In this document: positions 7,046 through 14,743 of the stretch, piece by piece
How positions within the stretch are numbered: the first letter of the stretch is position 1
Layout: the number at the start of each line of letters is the position of its first letter
DNA from: a virus
Virus record (IMG/VR): IMGVR_UViG_3300034072_001022
Coordinates: 1 to 45,229 of that record
DNA length: 45,229 nucleotides
Direction: 5' to 3' (one strand)
Position numbers and translations under genes: made by a program
The notes under the pieces: model-generated
The model's input: the letters and a program-made list of their open reading frames with translations, nothing else
What the model was told of the DNA's origin: nothing
The model's database searches: none

Positions 7046-8394
7046 ACTATCCCGCCATCCTCGCCCGCATCTTCAACACGCCGCTGCTGATCCACCCGCA
7101 GAAGCTCGATGCCATGATCGCCGGCATCGGTCCGCGCCTGTTCGGCAATGATCAGCAGGCCGGCGCCATCCTCGCCGCCCTGGCTGCTGGTCGCAATCTT
7201 GCGGTCGACCAGCAAAACCAGCCGGAAATGTTCAGCACCCGCCGGGGCGAACGTGCCGAACGCGGTTACCAGGTCATCGATGGTGTTGCCGTGCTCAACA
7301 CCAGCGGCGCCCTGGTGCATCGCTCCAAGTTCGTCATGGCCGACTGCAGTTTCATGCAGGGCTACAACGACCTGACCGCCGACGTCGAAGATGCCATGGC
7401 CAATCCGGACATTCACGCCATCCTGCGCGTCATGGATACCCCGGGCGGCGAAGTGCAGGGCGTCTTCGAGCACCATGCTCGCATGCTCGAACTCAAGGGC
7501 AAAAAGCCGATGATCGCCATCGCCGACGGTCTTGCCCTGAGCGCGGGCTATCTGGCTGGCATCGCTGCCGACGAACTGGCTATCACCAGCACCGGCTACG
7601 CTGGATCGATCGGCGTCGTCATGCGCCATATCGACTTCTCGGCCGCGCTGGTCAATGAGGGCATCAAGGTCACCCACATCTTTGCCGGCGCCCACAAGGT
7701 CGACGGCAACCAGTTCGAACCGCTGCCTGACGCCGTGCGCGCCGACATGCAGGCCGAAATCAACAGCCTCTACACCATGTTCGTCGAGACAGCCGCCGCC
7801 GCCATTGGCGCCGAGCCGGAGGCCCTGCGCAAGACGCAAGCGCAGACCTACCGCGGCCAGGCCGCCGTCGACGCCGGCCTCGCCAGCCGCATCAGCACCA
7901 CCGATCAGCTCATTTCCGAATTGGCCGGGCAACGCGCCCGGCTATATCCCGTCGGGCAATCCGCCCGCGCAATTGCAACCGGCATTGAAAAGGAGACTTC
8001 CATGAGTGCCACCGAAAACCCGACGGGTAAAGACAACGCGCCCGTCATTACCCAATCCGATCTGGACAAGGCTCGCGCCGAAGGTCATGCCGCCGGCGTC
8101 GCTGCCGAGTCCGCCCGCGTCAGCGGCATCCTCGCGCTGCCCGCCGCCAAGGGCAACCCGGAACTGGCGCAAACCTGCATCAGCACCGGCCTGAGCCTGG
8201 AGCAATCCACCGCCATCCTCGGCGCCGCGCCGGCTGCCAAGCAAGCCCCGGACGCTGCCGCCAACCCCTTCGCCGCCGCCATGGCCGCCACCAAGAACCC
8301 GGATGTCTCGGGGGGTGAAGGCAAGCCGGATGCCGGTGCCGAAACCGAGGATGCGCTCGCCGCGTCCATCGTCGCCACGCTGAATCTCAAGTAA
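7042..8394 (+). CDS. head maturation protease, S49/SppA-like (gpC), with scaffold domain
   Basis: A 450-residue protein. Residues ~80-290 are an SppA/S49 serine protease: LNTSGALV, DTPGGEV (~132-138), the nucleophile in ALSAGYLAG (Ser ~167), and the general-base lysine in GAHKVDGN (Lys ~219). Residues ~320-450 are the helical Ala-rich scaffold region. In lambda, gpC cleaves itself and other prohead components. A second in-frame start with a strong RBS at 8002 makes the scaffold part separately. Confidence 0.92.
   Translation: MNYPAILARIFNTPLLIHPQKLDAMIAGIGPRLFGNDQQAGAILAALAAGRNLAVDQQNQPEMFSTRRGERAERGYQVIDGVAVLNTSGALVHRSKFVMADCSFMQGYNDLTADVEDAMANPDIHAILRVMDTPGGEVQGVFEHHARMLELKGKKPMIAIADGLALSAGYLAGIAADELAITSTGYAGSIGVVMRHIDFSAALVNEGIKVTHIFAGAHKVDGNQFEPLPDAVRADMQAEINSLYTMFVETAAAAIGAEPEALRKTQAQTYRGQAAVDAGLASRISTTDQLISELAGQRARLYPVGQSARAIATGIEKETSMSATENPTGKDNAPVITQSDLDKARAEGHAAGVAAESARVSGILALPAAKGNPELAQTCISTGLSLEQSTAILGAAPAAKQAPDAAANPFAAAMAATKNPDVSGGEGKPDAGAETEDALAASIVATLNLK
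8002..8394 (+). CDS. internal-start scaffolding protein, Nu3-like
   Basis: ATG 8002 lies in frame inside the protease gene and is preceded by AAAAGGAGACTTCC, a better Shine-Dalgarno than that of the full-length gene. Translation from it gives a 130-residue Ala-rich helical protein identical to the C-terminus of the protease. This reproduces the lambda C/Nu3 arrangement, where Nu3 is the prohead scaffold. The internal initiation is inferred from the RBS and the lambda precedent. Confidence 0.78.
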   Translation: MSATENPTGKDNAPVITQSDLDKARAEGHAAGVAAESARVSGILALPAAKGNPELAQTCISTGLSLEQSTAILGAAPAAKQAPDAAANPFAAAMAATKNPDVSGGEGKPDAGAETEDALAASIVATLNLK

Positions 8395-8406
8395 GGAGCC
8401 GCGCAA

Positions 8407-8787
8407 ATGGACACCAAAGCCAAATTCGAAACGCTGGGCACCAACGCCGAGGACAACCTCCTCGCCGGCAATGCTCACCTGCTCGTCGGCCGCAAGATCA
8501 CCATCGCCAGCGGCCAGGGCGTGCTGAAGCGCGGCACCGTCCTGGGCAAGATCACCGCGTCTGGCAAGTACGTCAAGTCGCTGTCTGCCTCCAGTGACGG
8601 TAGCCAGACGCCCGATCTGATCCTGGCCGAAGACGTCGACGCCACCAGCGCCGACGCCATCGGCCTGGCCTATGCCCGTGGCGACTTTGCCGCCCAGGCC
8701 CTCACGCTCGGCACCGCCCACACCGTGGCCAGCATTACCGAGGGTCTGCGCGCCAAGGGCATCACCCTCATCAACATCATCGACTAA
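8407..8787 (+). CDS. head decoration protein, gpD-like
   Basis: A 126-residue protein with RBS TAAGGAGCC. The central glycine-rich beta segment (ITIASGQGVLKRGTVLGKI) and later LILAEDVDATSADA match lambda gpD and related head-stabilising proteins, which trimerise on the expanded capsid. Size and position directly before the major capsid gene fit. Confidence 0.88.
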   Translation: MDTKAKFETLGTNAEDNLLAGNAHLLVGRKITIASGQGVLKRGTVLGKITASGKYVKSLSASSDGSQTPDLILAEDVDATSADAIGLAYARGDFAAQALTLGTAHTVASITEGLRAKGITLINIID

Positions 8788-8798
8788 GGGAGTCTCAC

Positions 8799-9812
8799 AT
8801 GGACATCTTTACCACCGGAGTTCTGCGCCGCGTCGTCCGCGAGCTGCCGCAGCCGAGCCACTTCTTCCTCAACAGCTTCTTCCGCGAGGAACAGCTGGAA
8901 ACCACCGAAGAAATCCACTTCGACGTCGCCAACGGTCGCCGCCGTATCGCCCCGTTCGTCTCGCCGGTTGTCGCCGGCAAGGTCGTCACCGGCAACGGAT
9001 TCCGCACCGACACCTTCAAGCCGGCCTATGTCAAGGACAAGCGCGTCTTCAAGCCGCAGGGCGCCCTCAAGCGTGCCATCGGCGAGCGCATCGGCGGCGA
9101 AATCTCGCCGGCCCAGCGTATGCAGCTCAAGCTGGCCAGCGAAATGATCGACCAGATCGAAATGCTCGGCCGCCGCCTCGAGCTGATGGCCGTCGAAGCC
9201 CTGCGCCGCGGCAAGGCCACGATTACCGGCGAAGAGTACCCGACCGTCGAGCTGGATTTCGGTCGCCATGGCGATCTGACCAAGGCGCTGACCACGACTG
9301 CGCGCTGGGGCGAATCCGGCGTCGAGCCGCTGGACGATGTCGAGAAGTGGGCGCAGGAAGTTGCGCTGCACTCCGGTGCCGCCGCCAACCAGCTGGTCTT
9401 CGACGTCAAGGCCTGGCAGCTGTTCAGTGCCTCGCCCAAGGTTGCCAAGCTGCTCGATCGCTTCCGTGGTGCCGACCAGTTGGTCTCCACCATCGGCGGC
9501 GCCGGCGCCAAGTACATGGGCAACATCGGCACCTACGACTGCTGGGTGTACTCCGATTGGTACGAAGACCCGGGCACCAAGGCGCTCACCCCGTACCTGC
9601 CGGACTACACCGTGGTCATGGTCAGCGTGGATCTGGAAGGCGTCCGTTGCTTCGGCGCGATCCAGGACGAAGAAGCCGGCATCGAACCGATGTCCTACTT
9701 CCCGAAGTCGTGGCTCGAAAAGGACCCGGCCGTCCGCTACCTGCTCATGCAGTCGGCCCCGCTGATGGTGCCGTTCCGTCCGAACGCCTCGCTCTGCGCG
9801 ACCGTTCGCTGA
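8799..9812 (+). CDS. major capsid protein, lambda gpE family
   Basis: A 337-residue protein, near lambda gpE (341), with RBS AAGGGAG. It begins with a short helix and shows family features: FFREEQLETTEEIHFDV near the start, the FKPAYVKDKR segment, YWDCW-like GTYDCWVYSDWY, and a final RPNASLCATV. It builds the HK97-fold icosahedral shell. The preceding gpD and following FI-like genes confirm the head module. Confidence 0.93.
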   Translation: MDIFTTGVLRRVVRELPQPSHFFLNSFFREEQLETTEEIHFDVANGRRRIAPFVSPVVAGKVVTGNGFRTDTFKPAYVKDKRVFKPQGALKRAIGERIGGEISPAQRMQLKLASEMIDQIEMLGRRLELMAVEALRRGKATITGEEYPTVELDFGRHGDLTKALTTTARWGESGVEPLDDVEKWAQEVALHSGAAANQLVFDVKAWQLFSASPKVAKLLDRFRGADQLVSTIGGAGAKYMGNIGTYDCWVYSDWYEDPGTKALTPYLPDYTVVMVSVDLEGVRCFGAIQDEEAGIEPMSYFPKSWLEKDPAVRYLLMQSAPLMVPFRPNASLCATVR

Positions 9813-9827
9813 TCGGGGAGGGTGATC

Positions 9828-9998
9828 ATGAAACTGATTGCACTGGTCACCCTCGTCACCAAGGACGGCGACGTGCCGCCCGGTGACGAGCTCGAGGTCA
9901 AGGATGCCAAGGAAGCCAAGGGTCTGATCGACCGCGGCTTCGCCAAGTCCGCCGAGACGAAGGCCGAAGCCAAGGCCAAGGCAGAAGGTCAGCAGTAA
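9828..9998 (+). CDS. small FI-position head protein
   Basis: A 56-residue protein from ATG 9828, with GGGGAGGGTG as RBS. The first 40 residues (MKLIALVTLVTKDGDVPPGD, then a VKDAKEAKGLIDRG segment) resemble short beta/alpha phage proteins that follow the capsid gene (FI position in lambda). The tail is Lys/Ala/Glu-rich. The exact role is unknown; lambda FI helps terminase dock on proheads, but similarity is by position only. Confidence 0.7.
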   Translation: MKLIALVTLVTKDGDVPPGDELEVKDAKEAKGLIDRGFAKSAETKAEAKAKAEGQQ

Positions 9999-10003
9999 AA
10001 CCC

Positions 10004-10025
10004 GGTGCGCCCGCAAGGGCGCGCC
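10004..10025 (+). terminator. strong stem-loop between head and lysis genes
   Basis: A 9-bp stem (one G-T wobble) with a GCAA loop, centred on GCGCCC and GGGCGC. It has no T tract, so it is not a classic intrinsic terminator. It could be an attenuator or mRNA processing site separating the capsid transcript from the lysis block. Confidence 0.4.
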
Positions 10026-10050
10026 CCTCCCAGGGAAAAGGACAACAACA

Positions 10051-10428
10051 ATGGCAGAACCCTCCACCTCCGCCGGCATGTCGCTCACGGTCATCGGCAT
10101 CGCGCTGCTCGGCCCCATGGCCGGCCCCTATGCCGTCATCGTCTTCGCCGCCCTTGCCGGTGCGATGTGGCCGCTCTCGGCCAGTCAGACCGAAAGCCGC
10201 CTTGCCGGCGCCTGGCTGCTGCTGCGCGTGACCCTGACCGCCGTTGTCCTCACCCTGTTCATCGCCAGCATTATCGAACGCACCTGGGGCGTGCCGCCCT
10301 CCGAATCGCTCGGCTCTGTCGCCCTCGGCATCGGTGCCCTGGGCAATAGCTGGAAAACGATTTGGGAAGCCCTGGGCAATGGCTTGCGCGGCTTCCTGCG
10401 TCGCCTCGGCGGGGGAAAACATGAGTAA
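10051..10428 (+). CDS. holin-like membrane protein
   Basis: A 125-residue protein with RBS AAAAGGACAA. Two to three hydrophobic segments are visible (~10-42, ~52-75 and a weaker one at ~85-100), followed by a basic tail (LRRLGGGKHE). Small multi-span proteins directly before an endolysin are typical holins, which permeabilise the inner membrane at lysis time. No sequence motif proves it. It overlaps the next membrane-protein gene by 8 bases, and the pair may act as holin and antiholin. Confidence 0.6.
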   Translation: MAEPSTSAGMSLTVIGIALLGPMAGPYAVIVFAALAGAMWPLSASQTESRLAGAWLLLRVTLTAVVLTLFIASIIERTWGVPPSESLGSVALGIGALGNSWKTIWEALGNGLRGFLRRLGGGKHE

Positions 10429-10771
10429 CACCCTGATCGTCATCGCCCACGAAACACTCTGCCTCATCATTCTCTGGTCGGTCTTCTGCCGGTCAGTCCA
10501 GTCATCCGATCGCGTGCGTGCAGACGTCCGCACTGCGTTCTTCCTGCTCGGCATCGTCGCCAGCGCCGGCATCGTCGCACCGCTTGCCTGGCAATACACG
10601 CCCGATGCCTTCGGCTTTGCCCTGTTGGCCGCCATTGCCGCCGTCCAGGGCGTAACCGCACATCATTGGTCGGCCGGCGTGCCGGACCGGTTCTACAAAC
10701 CCGGGTGCGCCCCGCGCAAGCGCCGATCCTGTGACATCGATGGAGGGTGCCGCCATGGCATTGACCCTTGA
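10421..10771 (+). CDS. second small membrane protein of the lysis cassette
   Basis: A 116-residue protein starting inside the previous gene (ATG 10421). Three hydrophobic segments (~5-22, 37-55, 60-78) are followed by a Cys/Arg-rich tail that overlaps the endolysin start by 17 bases. Its position suggests a holin partner or antiholin. I do not recognise a named family. Confidence 0.55.
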   Translation: MSNTLIVIAHETLCLIILWSVFCRSVQSSDRVRADVRTAFFLLGIVASAGIVAPLAWQYTPDAFGFALLAAIAAVQGVTAHHWSAGVPDRFYKPGCAPRKRRSCDIDGGCRHGIDP

Positions 10772-11297
10772 CCAACTGCGCAAGTGCATTCCCTACGCCG
10801 GGCCGCGCGCTGCCCTGTTTCACCCGCACCTCGTTGCCGCGATGGCGGAATTCGGCATTGACGCCCCGTTGCGCCAAGCCGCATTTCTCGCACAGGTCGC
10901 GCACGAATCCGGCAGCCTGCGCTACGTCCGCGAAATCGCCAGCGGCGAAGCCTACGACACCGGCCGCCTGTCCGCCCGCCTCGGCAACACACCGGAAGCC
11001 GATGGCGACGGTCAGCGTTTCAAGGGCAGAGGGCTTATCCAGATCACGGGCCGCGACAACTACCGCAGCTGCAGCCTGGCGCTGTACGGAAACGAGCAGC
11101 TGCTCGAGATCCCGTCACTGCTCGAAGAGCCCGCCGATGCCTGCCGCAGCGCCGCCTGGTTCTGGTCAAGCCGCAATCTCAACGCGCTGGCGGATACCGG
11201 GGCGTTCCGTGCGATCACCAAGGTGATCAACGGTGGATATAACGGCTATGCCGACCGGCTGGCCTTTTACGAACGTGCAAAAGCAGTGCTTTGCTGA
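10755..11297 (+). CDS. endolysin, glycoside hydrolase family 19 (chitinase-like)
   Basis: A 180-residue enzyme. ATG 10755 with GGAGGG seven bases upstream is preferred over GTG 10731. GH19 hallmarks are AHESGSL (catalytic Glu ~51), a second Glu ~60, RFKGRGLIQITGRDNY (~88-103) and the C-terminal NGGYNGYADR. It cleaves peptidoglycan glycan strands. No signal peptide is present, so it depends on a holin, consistent with the two membrane proteins upstream. Confidence 0.9.
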   Translation: MALTLDQLRKCIPYAGPRAALFHPHLVAAMAEFGIDAPLRQAAFLAQVAHESGSLRYVREIASGEAYDTGRLSARLGNTPEADGDGQRFKGRGLIQITGRDNYRSCSLALYGNEQLLEIPSLLEEPADACRSAAWFWSSRNLNALADTGAFRAITKVINGGYNGYADRLAFYERAKAVLC

Positions 11298-11314
11298 AAC
11301 CCTGGAGAACTCAA

Positions 11315-11494
11315 ATGATCCTGTCCAGTAACGGAAACTTGGTCAATCCTGACGACCTGGCGCAAACGCTGTCGTACAACGGAAGCGGTCAGCTGTCGCA
11401 CATCGAGGTCACTGCCGGCACCTGGGTCTATCGTCAGACCTATACCTACGCCGACGGAAAGCTCTCGGTCGTTTCGCAATGGGTGAAGCAATGA
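11315..11494 (+). CDS. small YD-repeat-like protein
   Basis: A 59-residue protein with RBS TGGAGAAC. It contains a beta-type motif (LSYNGSGQLSHIEV... YRQTYTYADGKL) like a single RHS/YD repeat. Such short proteins accompany phage fibre genes. It overlaps the next small gene (ATGA). No function is assigned. Confidence 0.55.
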   Translation: MILSSNGNLVNPDDLAQTLSYNGSGQLSHIEVTAGTWVYRQTYTYADGKLSVVSQWVKQ

Positions 11495-11670
11495 ACATCG
11501 CCAACATTGCAGCAAAGCTGAAGGGTGCCTTCGGCTTTGTCACCGCGCAGCAATCGGTCACCGGGGGGATGGGATTCAACGGCCAGATCGTCGACATGGA
11601 CGAGACGCCCGACGAAACCAACACAGAAGACTACCCGGTCGGCACCCTGTTCATCTCGCCGGCAGAGTAA
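11491..11670 (+). CDS. small hypothetical protein upstream of fibre
   Basis: A 59-residue protein. ATG 11491, in an ATGA overlap with the previous stop, is preferred over ATG 11479. The C-terminal half is acidic (DMDETPDETNTEDYPVG). It is not recognised. Its tight coupling to both neighbours suggests it belongs with the fibre/adsorption genes. Confidence 0.5.
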   Translation: MNIANIAAKLKGAFGFVTAQQSVTGGMGFNGQIVDMDETPDETNTEDYPVGTLFISPAE

Positions 11671-11672
11671 TC

Positions 11673-12986
11673 ATGGCGCTCAAGATCAAGACGCTGGCCG
11701 GGCTGGTCAATGCCGCGTTGCACATCAAGACGGCCTCCGGCATCGTGCCGGTGAATCTGCACATCAAGACGGCCGGCGGGATCGAGTTGTTGAACGGCGA
11801 CGTTGGCCCGGTGTATCCGGTCGCGCAACTGCTTGAGTCGTTCGACTCACTGACCGGTTTTTCGTTTGCCGCCGCCTCGACGCAGGCGCTGGATACGTCC
11901 GGACAGTCGCAGGGTACGGGTCGCATTCAGCTACTCGGCAACGGCTCTAATGCCACGCTTTTTGCGACAAAGACATTGGCCGGACCGTTCGTCCCGGCAG
12001 AACTAGGTACTATCGCTTGGCTTGCAAGCAAGACGGCGGCACAGTCTGCGAGCATTTCCGGCCAGCTACTGGTCCTGTCGCGTGGCGGAACCAGCAACCA
12101 AGTGACCTGCATGTTGGACTCGGCGACGAAATCCCGTGCCGGCAAAAAGATGGTGTGCGCGCACATCGCCGAATTCCCGTTGGTCGCCGCCCTCGGCTCT
12201 GGCACGCTGACCGTCAGCCCGCGTTTCTCAACCCTGTCGCCCTACACCGGTGACGTGACCATAGACGCGATGTATGCACAGGCTCAGGGCCGGCCTACCG
12301 TCGTCATCACGTTCGACGATGGCTACAACAGCATGTATGACACGGTCTATCCGATCATGGCGGCGCGAGGGCTGGTCGGTAACTACTATGTGCCGAAAAC
12401 CTCCGGCGTCGATGTAGCCAACCGCGTCACCTCCGCGCAGATCGCAGAGCTTTACGCGGCGGGCTGGGACATGGCATGTGACTCGACGCCGAATGACAGC
12501 AATACTGTCCTGAACGACACAACGGCTGCTGTGGCTGCCATCAATCAGAACCGTGACTGGCTGATCGCCCGCGGCTACACAAGAGCGAAGGATCACTTCT
12601 GCTGGACGGGCGGACTATGGAATGAGGAAACCGCCGCTGCATTCAAGACGGCGGGCTTCAAGTCTGGTCGCACGACCGACCCGCAGAGCTTTCACGACCG
12701 CTTCGGCGTGTTCGACCTGGACATAACGATCCCGAGCCAGGGCGCATCCAGCACAACGGCGCTGTCGGTGCATCAGGCTCGAATCGCCGAAATCAAGGCT
12801 CGTGGCACGACGCAGTTTTTCCACTTCCATGACATTTCAGCCAGTCCGTCAGCAATCGGCTGGCAGGTCGATAAGTTCACGTCACTGATGGATCAGATCA
12901 AGGCCGACCGCGATGCCGGGCTTATCGACGTTCTTACGCTGTCGCAGTGGTGGTCGCGCGTGTCGCGCGCCAGCCTGCCGGCGTAA
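11673..12986 (+). CDS. virion fibre-like protein with polysaccharide deacetylase (NodB/CE4-like) domain
   Basis: A 437-residue protein. Residues 1-45 contain three short repeats of the form (L)xIKTAxGI, an attachment-like region. Residues ~60-200 form a beta-rich domain. Residues ~205-430 resemble CE4 deacetylases: VVITFDDGYNS (Asp 215/216, motif 1), WTGGLWNEET (motif 3 position) and HFHDIS (~384-388, motif 5). The usual metal-binding HxxxH is not seen: the aligned segment reads ACDSTPND (~268-275). Either metal binding differs or the domain only binds glycan. A role in degrading or recognising host surface polysaccharide is inferred. It sits between endolysin and recombinase genes, unusual for a fibre. 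Confidence 0.75.
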   Translation: MALKIKTLAGLVNAALHIKTASGIVPVNLHIKTAGGIELLNGDVGPVYPVAQLLESFDSLTGFSFAAASTQALDTSGQSQGTGRIQLLGNGSNATLFATKTLAGPFVPAELGTIAWLASKTAAQSASISGQLLVLSRGGTSNQVTCMLDSATKSRAGKKMVCAHIAEFPLVAALGSGTLTVSPRFSTLSPYTGDVTIDAMYAQAQGRPTVVITFDDGYNSMYDTVYPIMAARGLVGNYYVPKTSGVDVANRVTSAQIAELYAAGWDMACDSTPNDSNTVLNDTTAAVAAINQNRDWLIARGYTRAKDHFCWTGGLWNEETAAAFKTAGFKSGRTTDPQSFHDRFGVFDLDITIPSQGASSTTALSVHQARIAEIKARGTTQFFHFHDISASPSAIGWQVDKFTSLMDQIKADRDAGLIDVLTLSQWWSRVSRASLPA

Positions 12987-13017
12987 TTTCTAACCCCCTC
13001 AGCACCCGATCCCGTCC

Positions 13018-13944
13018 ATGGGCACCCTCGCGACCCGGCTCCTATCCGCAACGATAGGCCGGGTCGTTCCTCGTTATCGGACGTGCAACGAGTGGGCAGA
13101 TGACTATCGCCAGATCATCGACCAGCTGCCGGTCTGCGAGCATACGAAAGTCAATCGACGCTGCGCCCTGGTGCATGTCCTGGCACACCTCGGCAATGAC
13201 GTCATCGGCTCTGTCCGGCCGCTCCGGGTGGGCAAGGCCATCCGGGACATCGCGGCGACAAGCCCGCAAACCGCGAAGCGCGCCTTGTTCGAGGCGCGTT
13301 CGTTTTTCAACGAGGCCGTCCTGGCCGGCGTCATCGACAGCAACCCGGCCGCGCCGATCAAGCCGCCTCGCGTCCGCATATCCCGGCATCGGATGTCGCT
13401 GGATCACTGGCTGGCGATTCGCGCCTGGTCCGTCGATCATCAGCCGCCCTGGGTGGCGCTGATGCTTGACCTTGCCCTGGTGACCGGCCAGCGCCGCTCT
13501 GACCTCAGCACCATGCGCTTCGCCGACGTGTGGGACGGATACCTGCATGTCGAGCAGTACAAGACCGGCACGCGCCTGGCGTTTCCCGTAGCCCTGCGTC
13601 TCGACGCCATCGGCAAGAGCATCGCCGACGTGATCGAGGCCTGCCGGCCCTATGCCGCACCCGGCGACACGCTGCTGCGCCGAAAGTCAGGCAAGCCGCT
13701 GGTTGATGCCAGTTTGTCGGCCAGATTCGAAGAGGCGCGCGAAGGCGCCGGCCTCGAATGGGCAACCGGCACGCCACCGTCTCTGCATGAGTGCCGGTCG
13801 CTATCCGAGCGCCTGTACCGCGAGCAGGGCATCGATACCCGCGTGCTACTCGGACACAAGCACCAGTCGATGACCGATGCCTACAACGACGACCGCGGGC
13901 TGTCGGCAGGAAAGTGGATCACGCTCGCCATCGGAAATAATTAA
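13018..13944 (+). CDS. tyrosine recombinase (late-operon located)
   Basis: A 308-residue phage-integrase-family protein. All active-site residues are present: Arg in TGQRRSDL (~159), Lys in YKTGTR (~182), HECR (His ~257, Arg ~260), LLGHK (His ~280) and Tyr in DAYNDDRG (~289). The N-terminal ~120 residues form a SAM-like core-binding domain. No clear RBS precedes ATG 13018. Its last three codons lie inside the second 34-bp repeat. It is transcribed with the late genes, unlike the canonical integrase at 29372-30361. It may mobilise or invert the neighbouring module, or be an integrase acquired with it; this is unproven. Confidence 0.85.
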   Translation: MGTLATRLLSATIGRVVPRYRTCNEWADDYRQIIDQLPVCEHTKVNRRCALVHVLAHLGNDVIGSVRPLRVGKAIRDIAATSPQTAKRALFEARSFFNEAVLAGVIDSNPAAPIKPPRVRISRHRMSLDHWLAIRAWSVDHQPPWVALMLDLALVTGQRRSDLSTMRFADVWDGYLHVEQYKTGTRLAFPVALRLDAIGKSIADVIEACRPYAAPGDTLLRRKSGKPLVDASLSARFEEAREGAGLEWATGTPPSLHECRSLSERLYREQGIDTRVLLGHKHQSMTDAYNDDRGLSAGKWITLAIGNN

Positions 13945-13968
13945 TAAAAATTTCACCTAAAAATTTCC
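13935..13968. repeat. 34-bp direct repeat, copy 2
   Basis: Identical to 5098-5131 over 34 bases and in the same orientation. It includes the stop codon of the tyrosine recombinase, as copy 1 includes the stop codon of the Mor-like gene, and lies 24 bases before the Rz gene. The following leader bases are also similar to those after copy 1. Confidence 0.9.
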
Positions 13969-13992
13969 TGCCCCGGCCGGCATTCTGCCCCC

Positions 13993-14469
13993 ATGAATCC
14001 ATGGGTCCTGATCATCTGGTTTTCCACCTTCGCCCTCGGCATCGCCGGAGGCTGGTCCTTGCGTGGCGACCACGAGGACGCCGCCCGGCTGCGCACTTAC
14101 GTCGCTGCCGTCGAGAAAAAGGACGCCGACCAGGTCACGGTCGACCGGCTGGAAACCGAACAAACCAGTGCCAACGCTGACCAGGCGGTCAAGGACCGCA
14201 TCATTACTCGCGAGGTGATCCGCTATGTGCAAGTCACGCCTGCAGCTGCTCGCTGCACTCTCCCTGGCACTTGGCGCGTGCGCCACGACGCCGCCGCCAC
14301 CGGCCAGCCCGGTACGCCCGCCGAGCTGGCTGCTGATGCCGCCGAGCCGGTTGGAGACGATACCGCACTCGACACCGTCGCCGAAAACTACGCCGCCTGC
14401 CGACACGTCATCCGTCAAGTCGAAGGCTGGCAAGCCTGGTGCAAAACCGTAGGGCCGTGCCGTGAGTGA
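13993..14469 (+). CDS. i-spanin, Rz-like
   Basis: A 158-residue protein with an N-terminal membrane anchor (residues ~4-22) and a charged helical periplasmic region (~25-75), typical of an inner-membrane spanin. The Rz1 lipoprotein gene is entirely nested in another frame (14225-14452), the lambda Rz/Rz1 architecture. Together they fuse inner and outer membranes at the end of lysis. The pair is separated from the endolysin by ~2.7 kb holding fibre and recombinase genes. Confidence 0.82.
   Translation: MNPWVLIIWFSTFALGIAGGWSLRGDHEDAARLRTYVAAVEKKDADQVTVDRLETEQTSANADQAVKDRIITREVIRYVQVTPAAARCTLPGTWRVRHDAAATGQPGTPAELAADAAEPVGDDTALDTVAENYAACRHVIRQVEGWQAWCKTVGPCRE
14225..14452 (+). CDS. o-spanin lipoprotein, Rz1-like (nested)
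   Basis: A 75-residue protein in the +1 frame within Rz. A signal sequence ends in a lipobox, SLALGAC with Cys 19, followed by a proline-rich mature part (TTPPPPASPVRPPSW), both diagnostic of Rz1. GAGGTGAT precedes ATG 14225. It is anchored in the outer membrane and pairs with Rz. Confidence 0.85.
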   Translation: MCKSRLQLLAALSLALGACATTPPPPASPVRPPSWLLMPPSRLETIPHSTPSPKTTPPADTSSVKSKAGKPGAKP

Positions 14470-14743
14470 GGCCTTTGCCGCCATGCGCGCCAGCTTGATC
14501 GCCGGCCCGCTTGCCGAGGATGTCACGCTTGCCGGCCAGCCGGCGCGGGCGTTTGTGCATCGCGACGTCGAGTTGGTCGGCGAATTCGGCCAAGTCGTCG
14601 GCCGGCGTATCGAGGTCGAGATCGCATCGGGCAGCGCCGGGTCCGGCGTGCCGTGCCTTGTTGGCGTCCAGACGTATGTACTCGGCGCCGAGGTTGCCGA
14701 CGATGGCCTGTTTGCCCGTTACGTCCTGGAGCCCGGGCTGTGA
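14462..14743 (+). CDS. head-tail connector, FII-like
   Basis: A 93-residue protein starting at GTG 14462, overlapping the Rz end by 8 bases. It is beta-rich, with ARAFVHRDVELVGEFGQVVGRRIEVEIA. Its position before Z- and U-like genes is that of lambda FII, the attachment-site protein for the tail. Sequence similarity by eye is modest. A GTGA overlap couples it to the next gene. Confidence 0.6.
   Translation: MSEAFAAMRASLIAGPLAEDVTLAGQPARAFVHRDVELVGEFGQVVGRRIEVEIASGSAGSGVPCLVGVQTYVLGAEVADDGLFARYVLEPGL

Noticed and set aside
5098-13968. 34-bp repeats as transposon target duplications
   Set aside because: They are far longer than target duplications, and the enclosed segment holds ordinary phage genes without transposase or terminal inverted repeats.
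11673-14469. Diversity-generating retroelement near the fibre gene
   Set aside because: No reverse transcriptase and no template/variable repeat pair was found; the nearby enzyme is a tyrosine recombinase.
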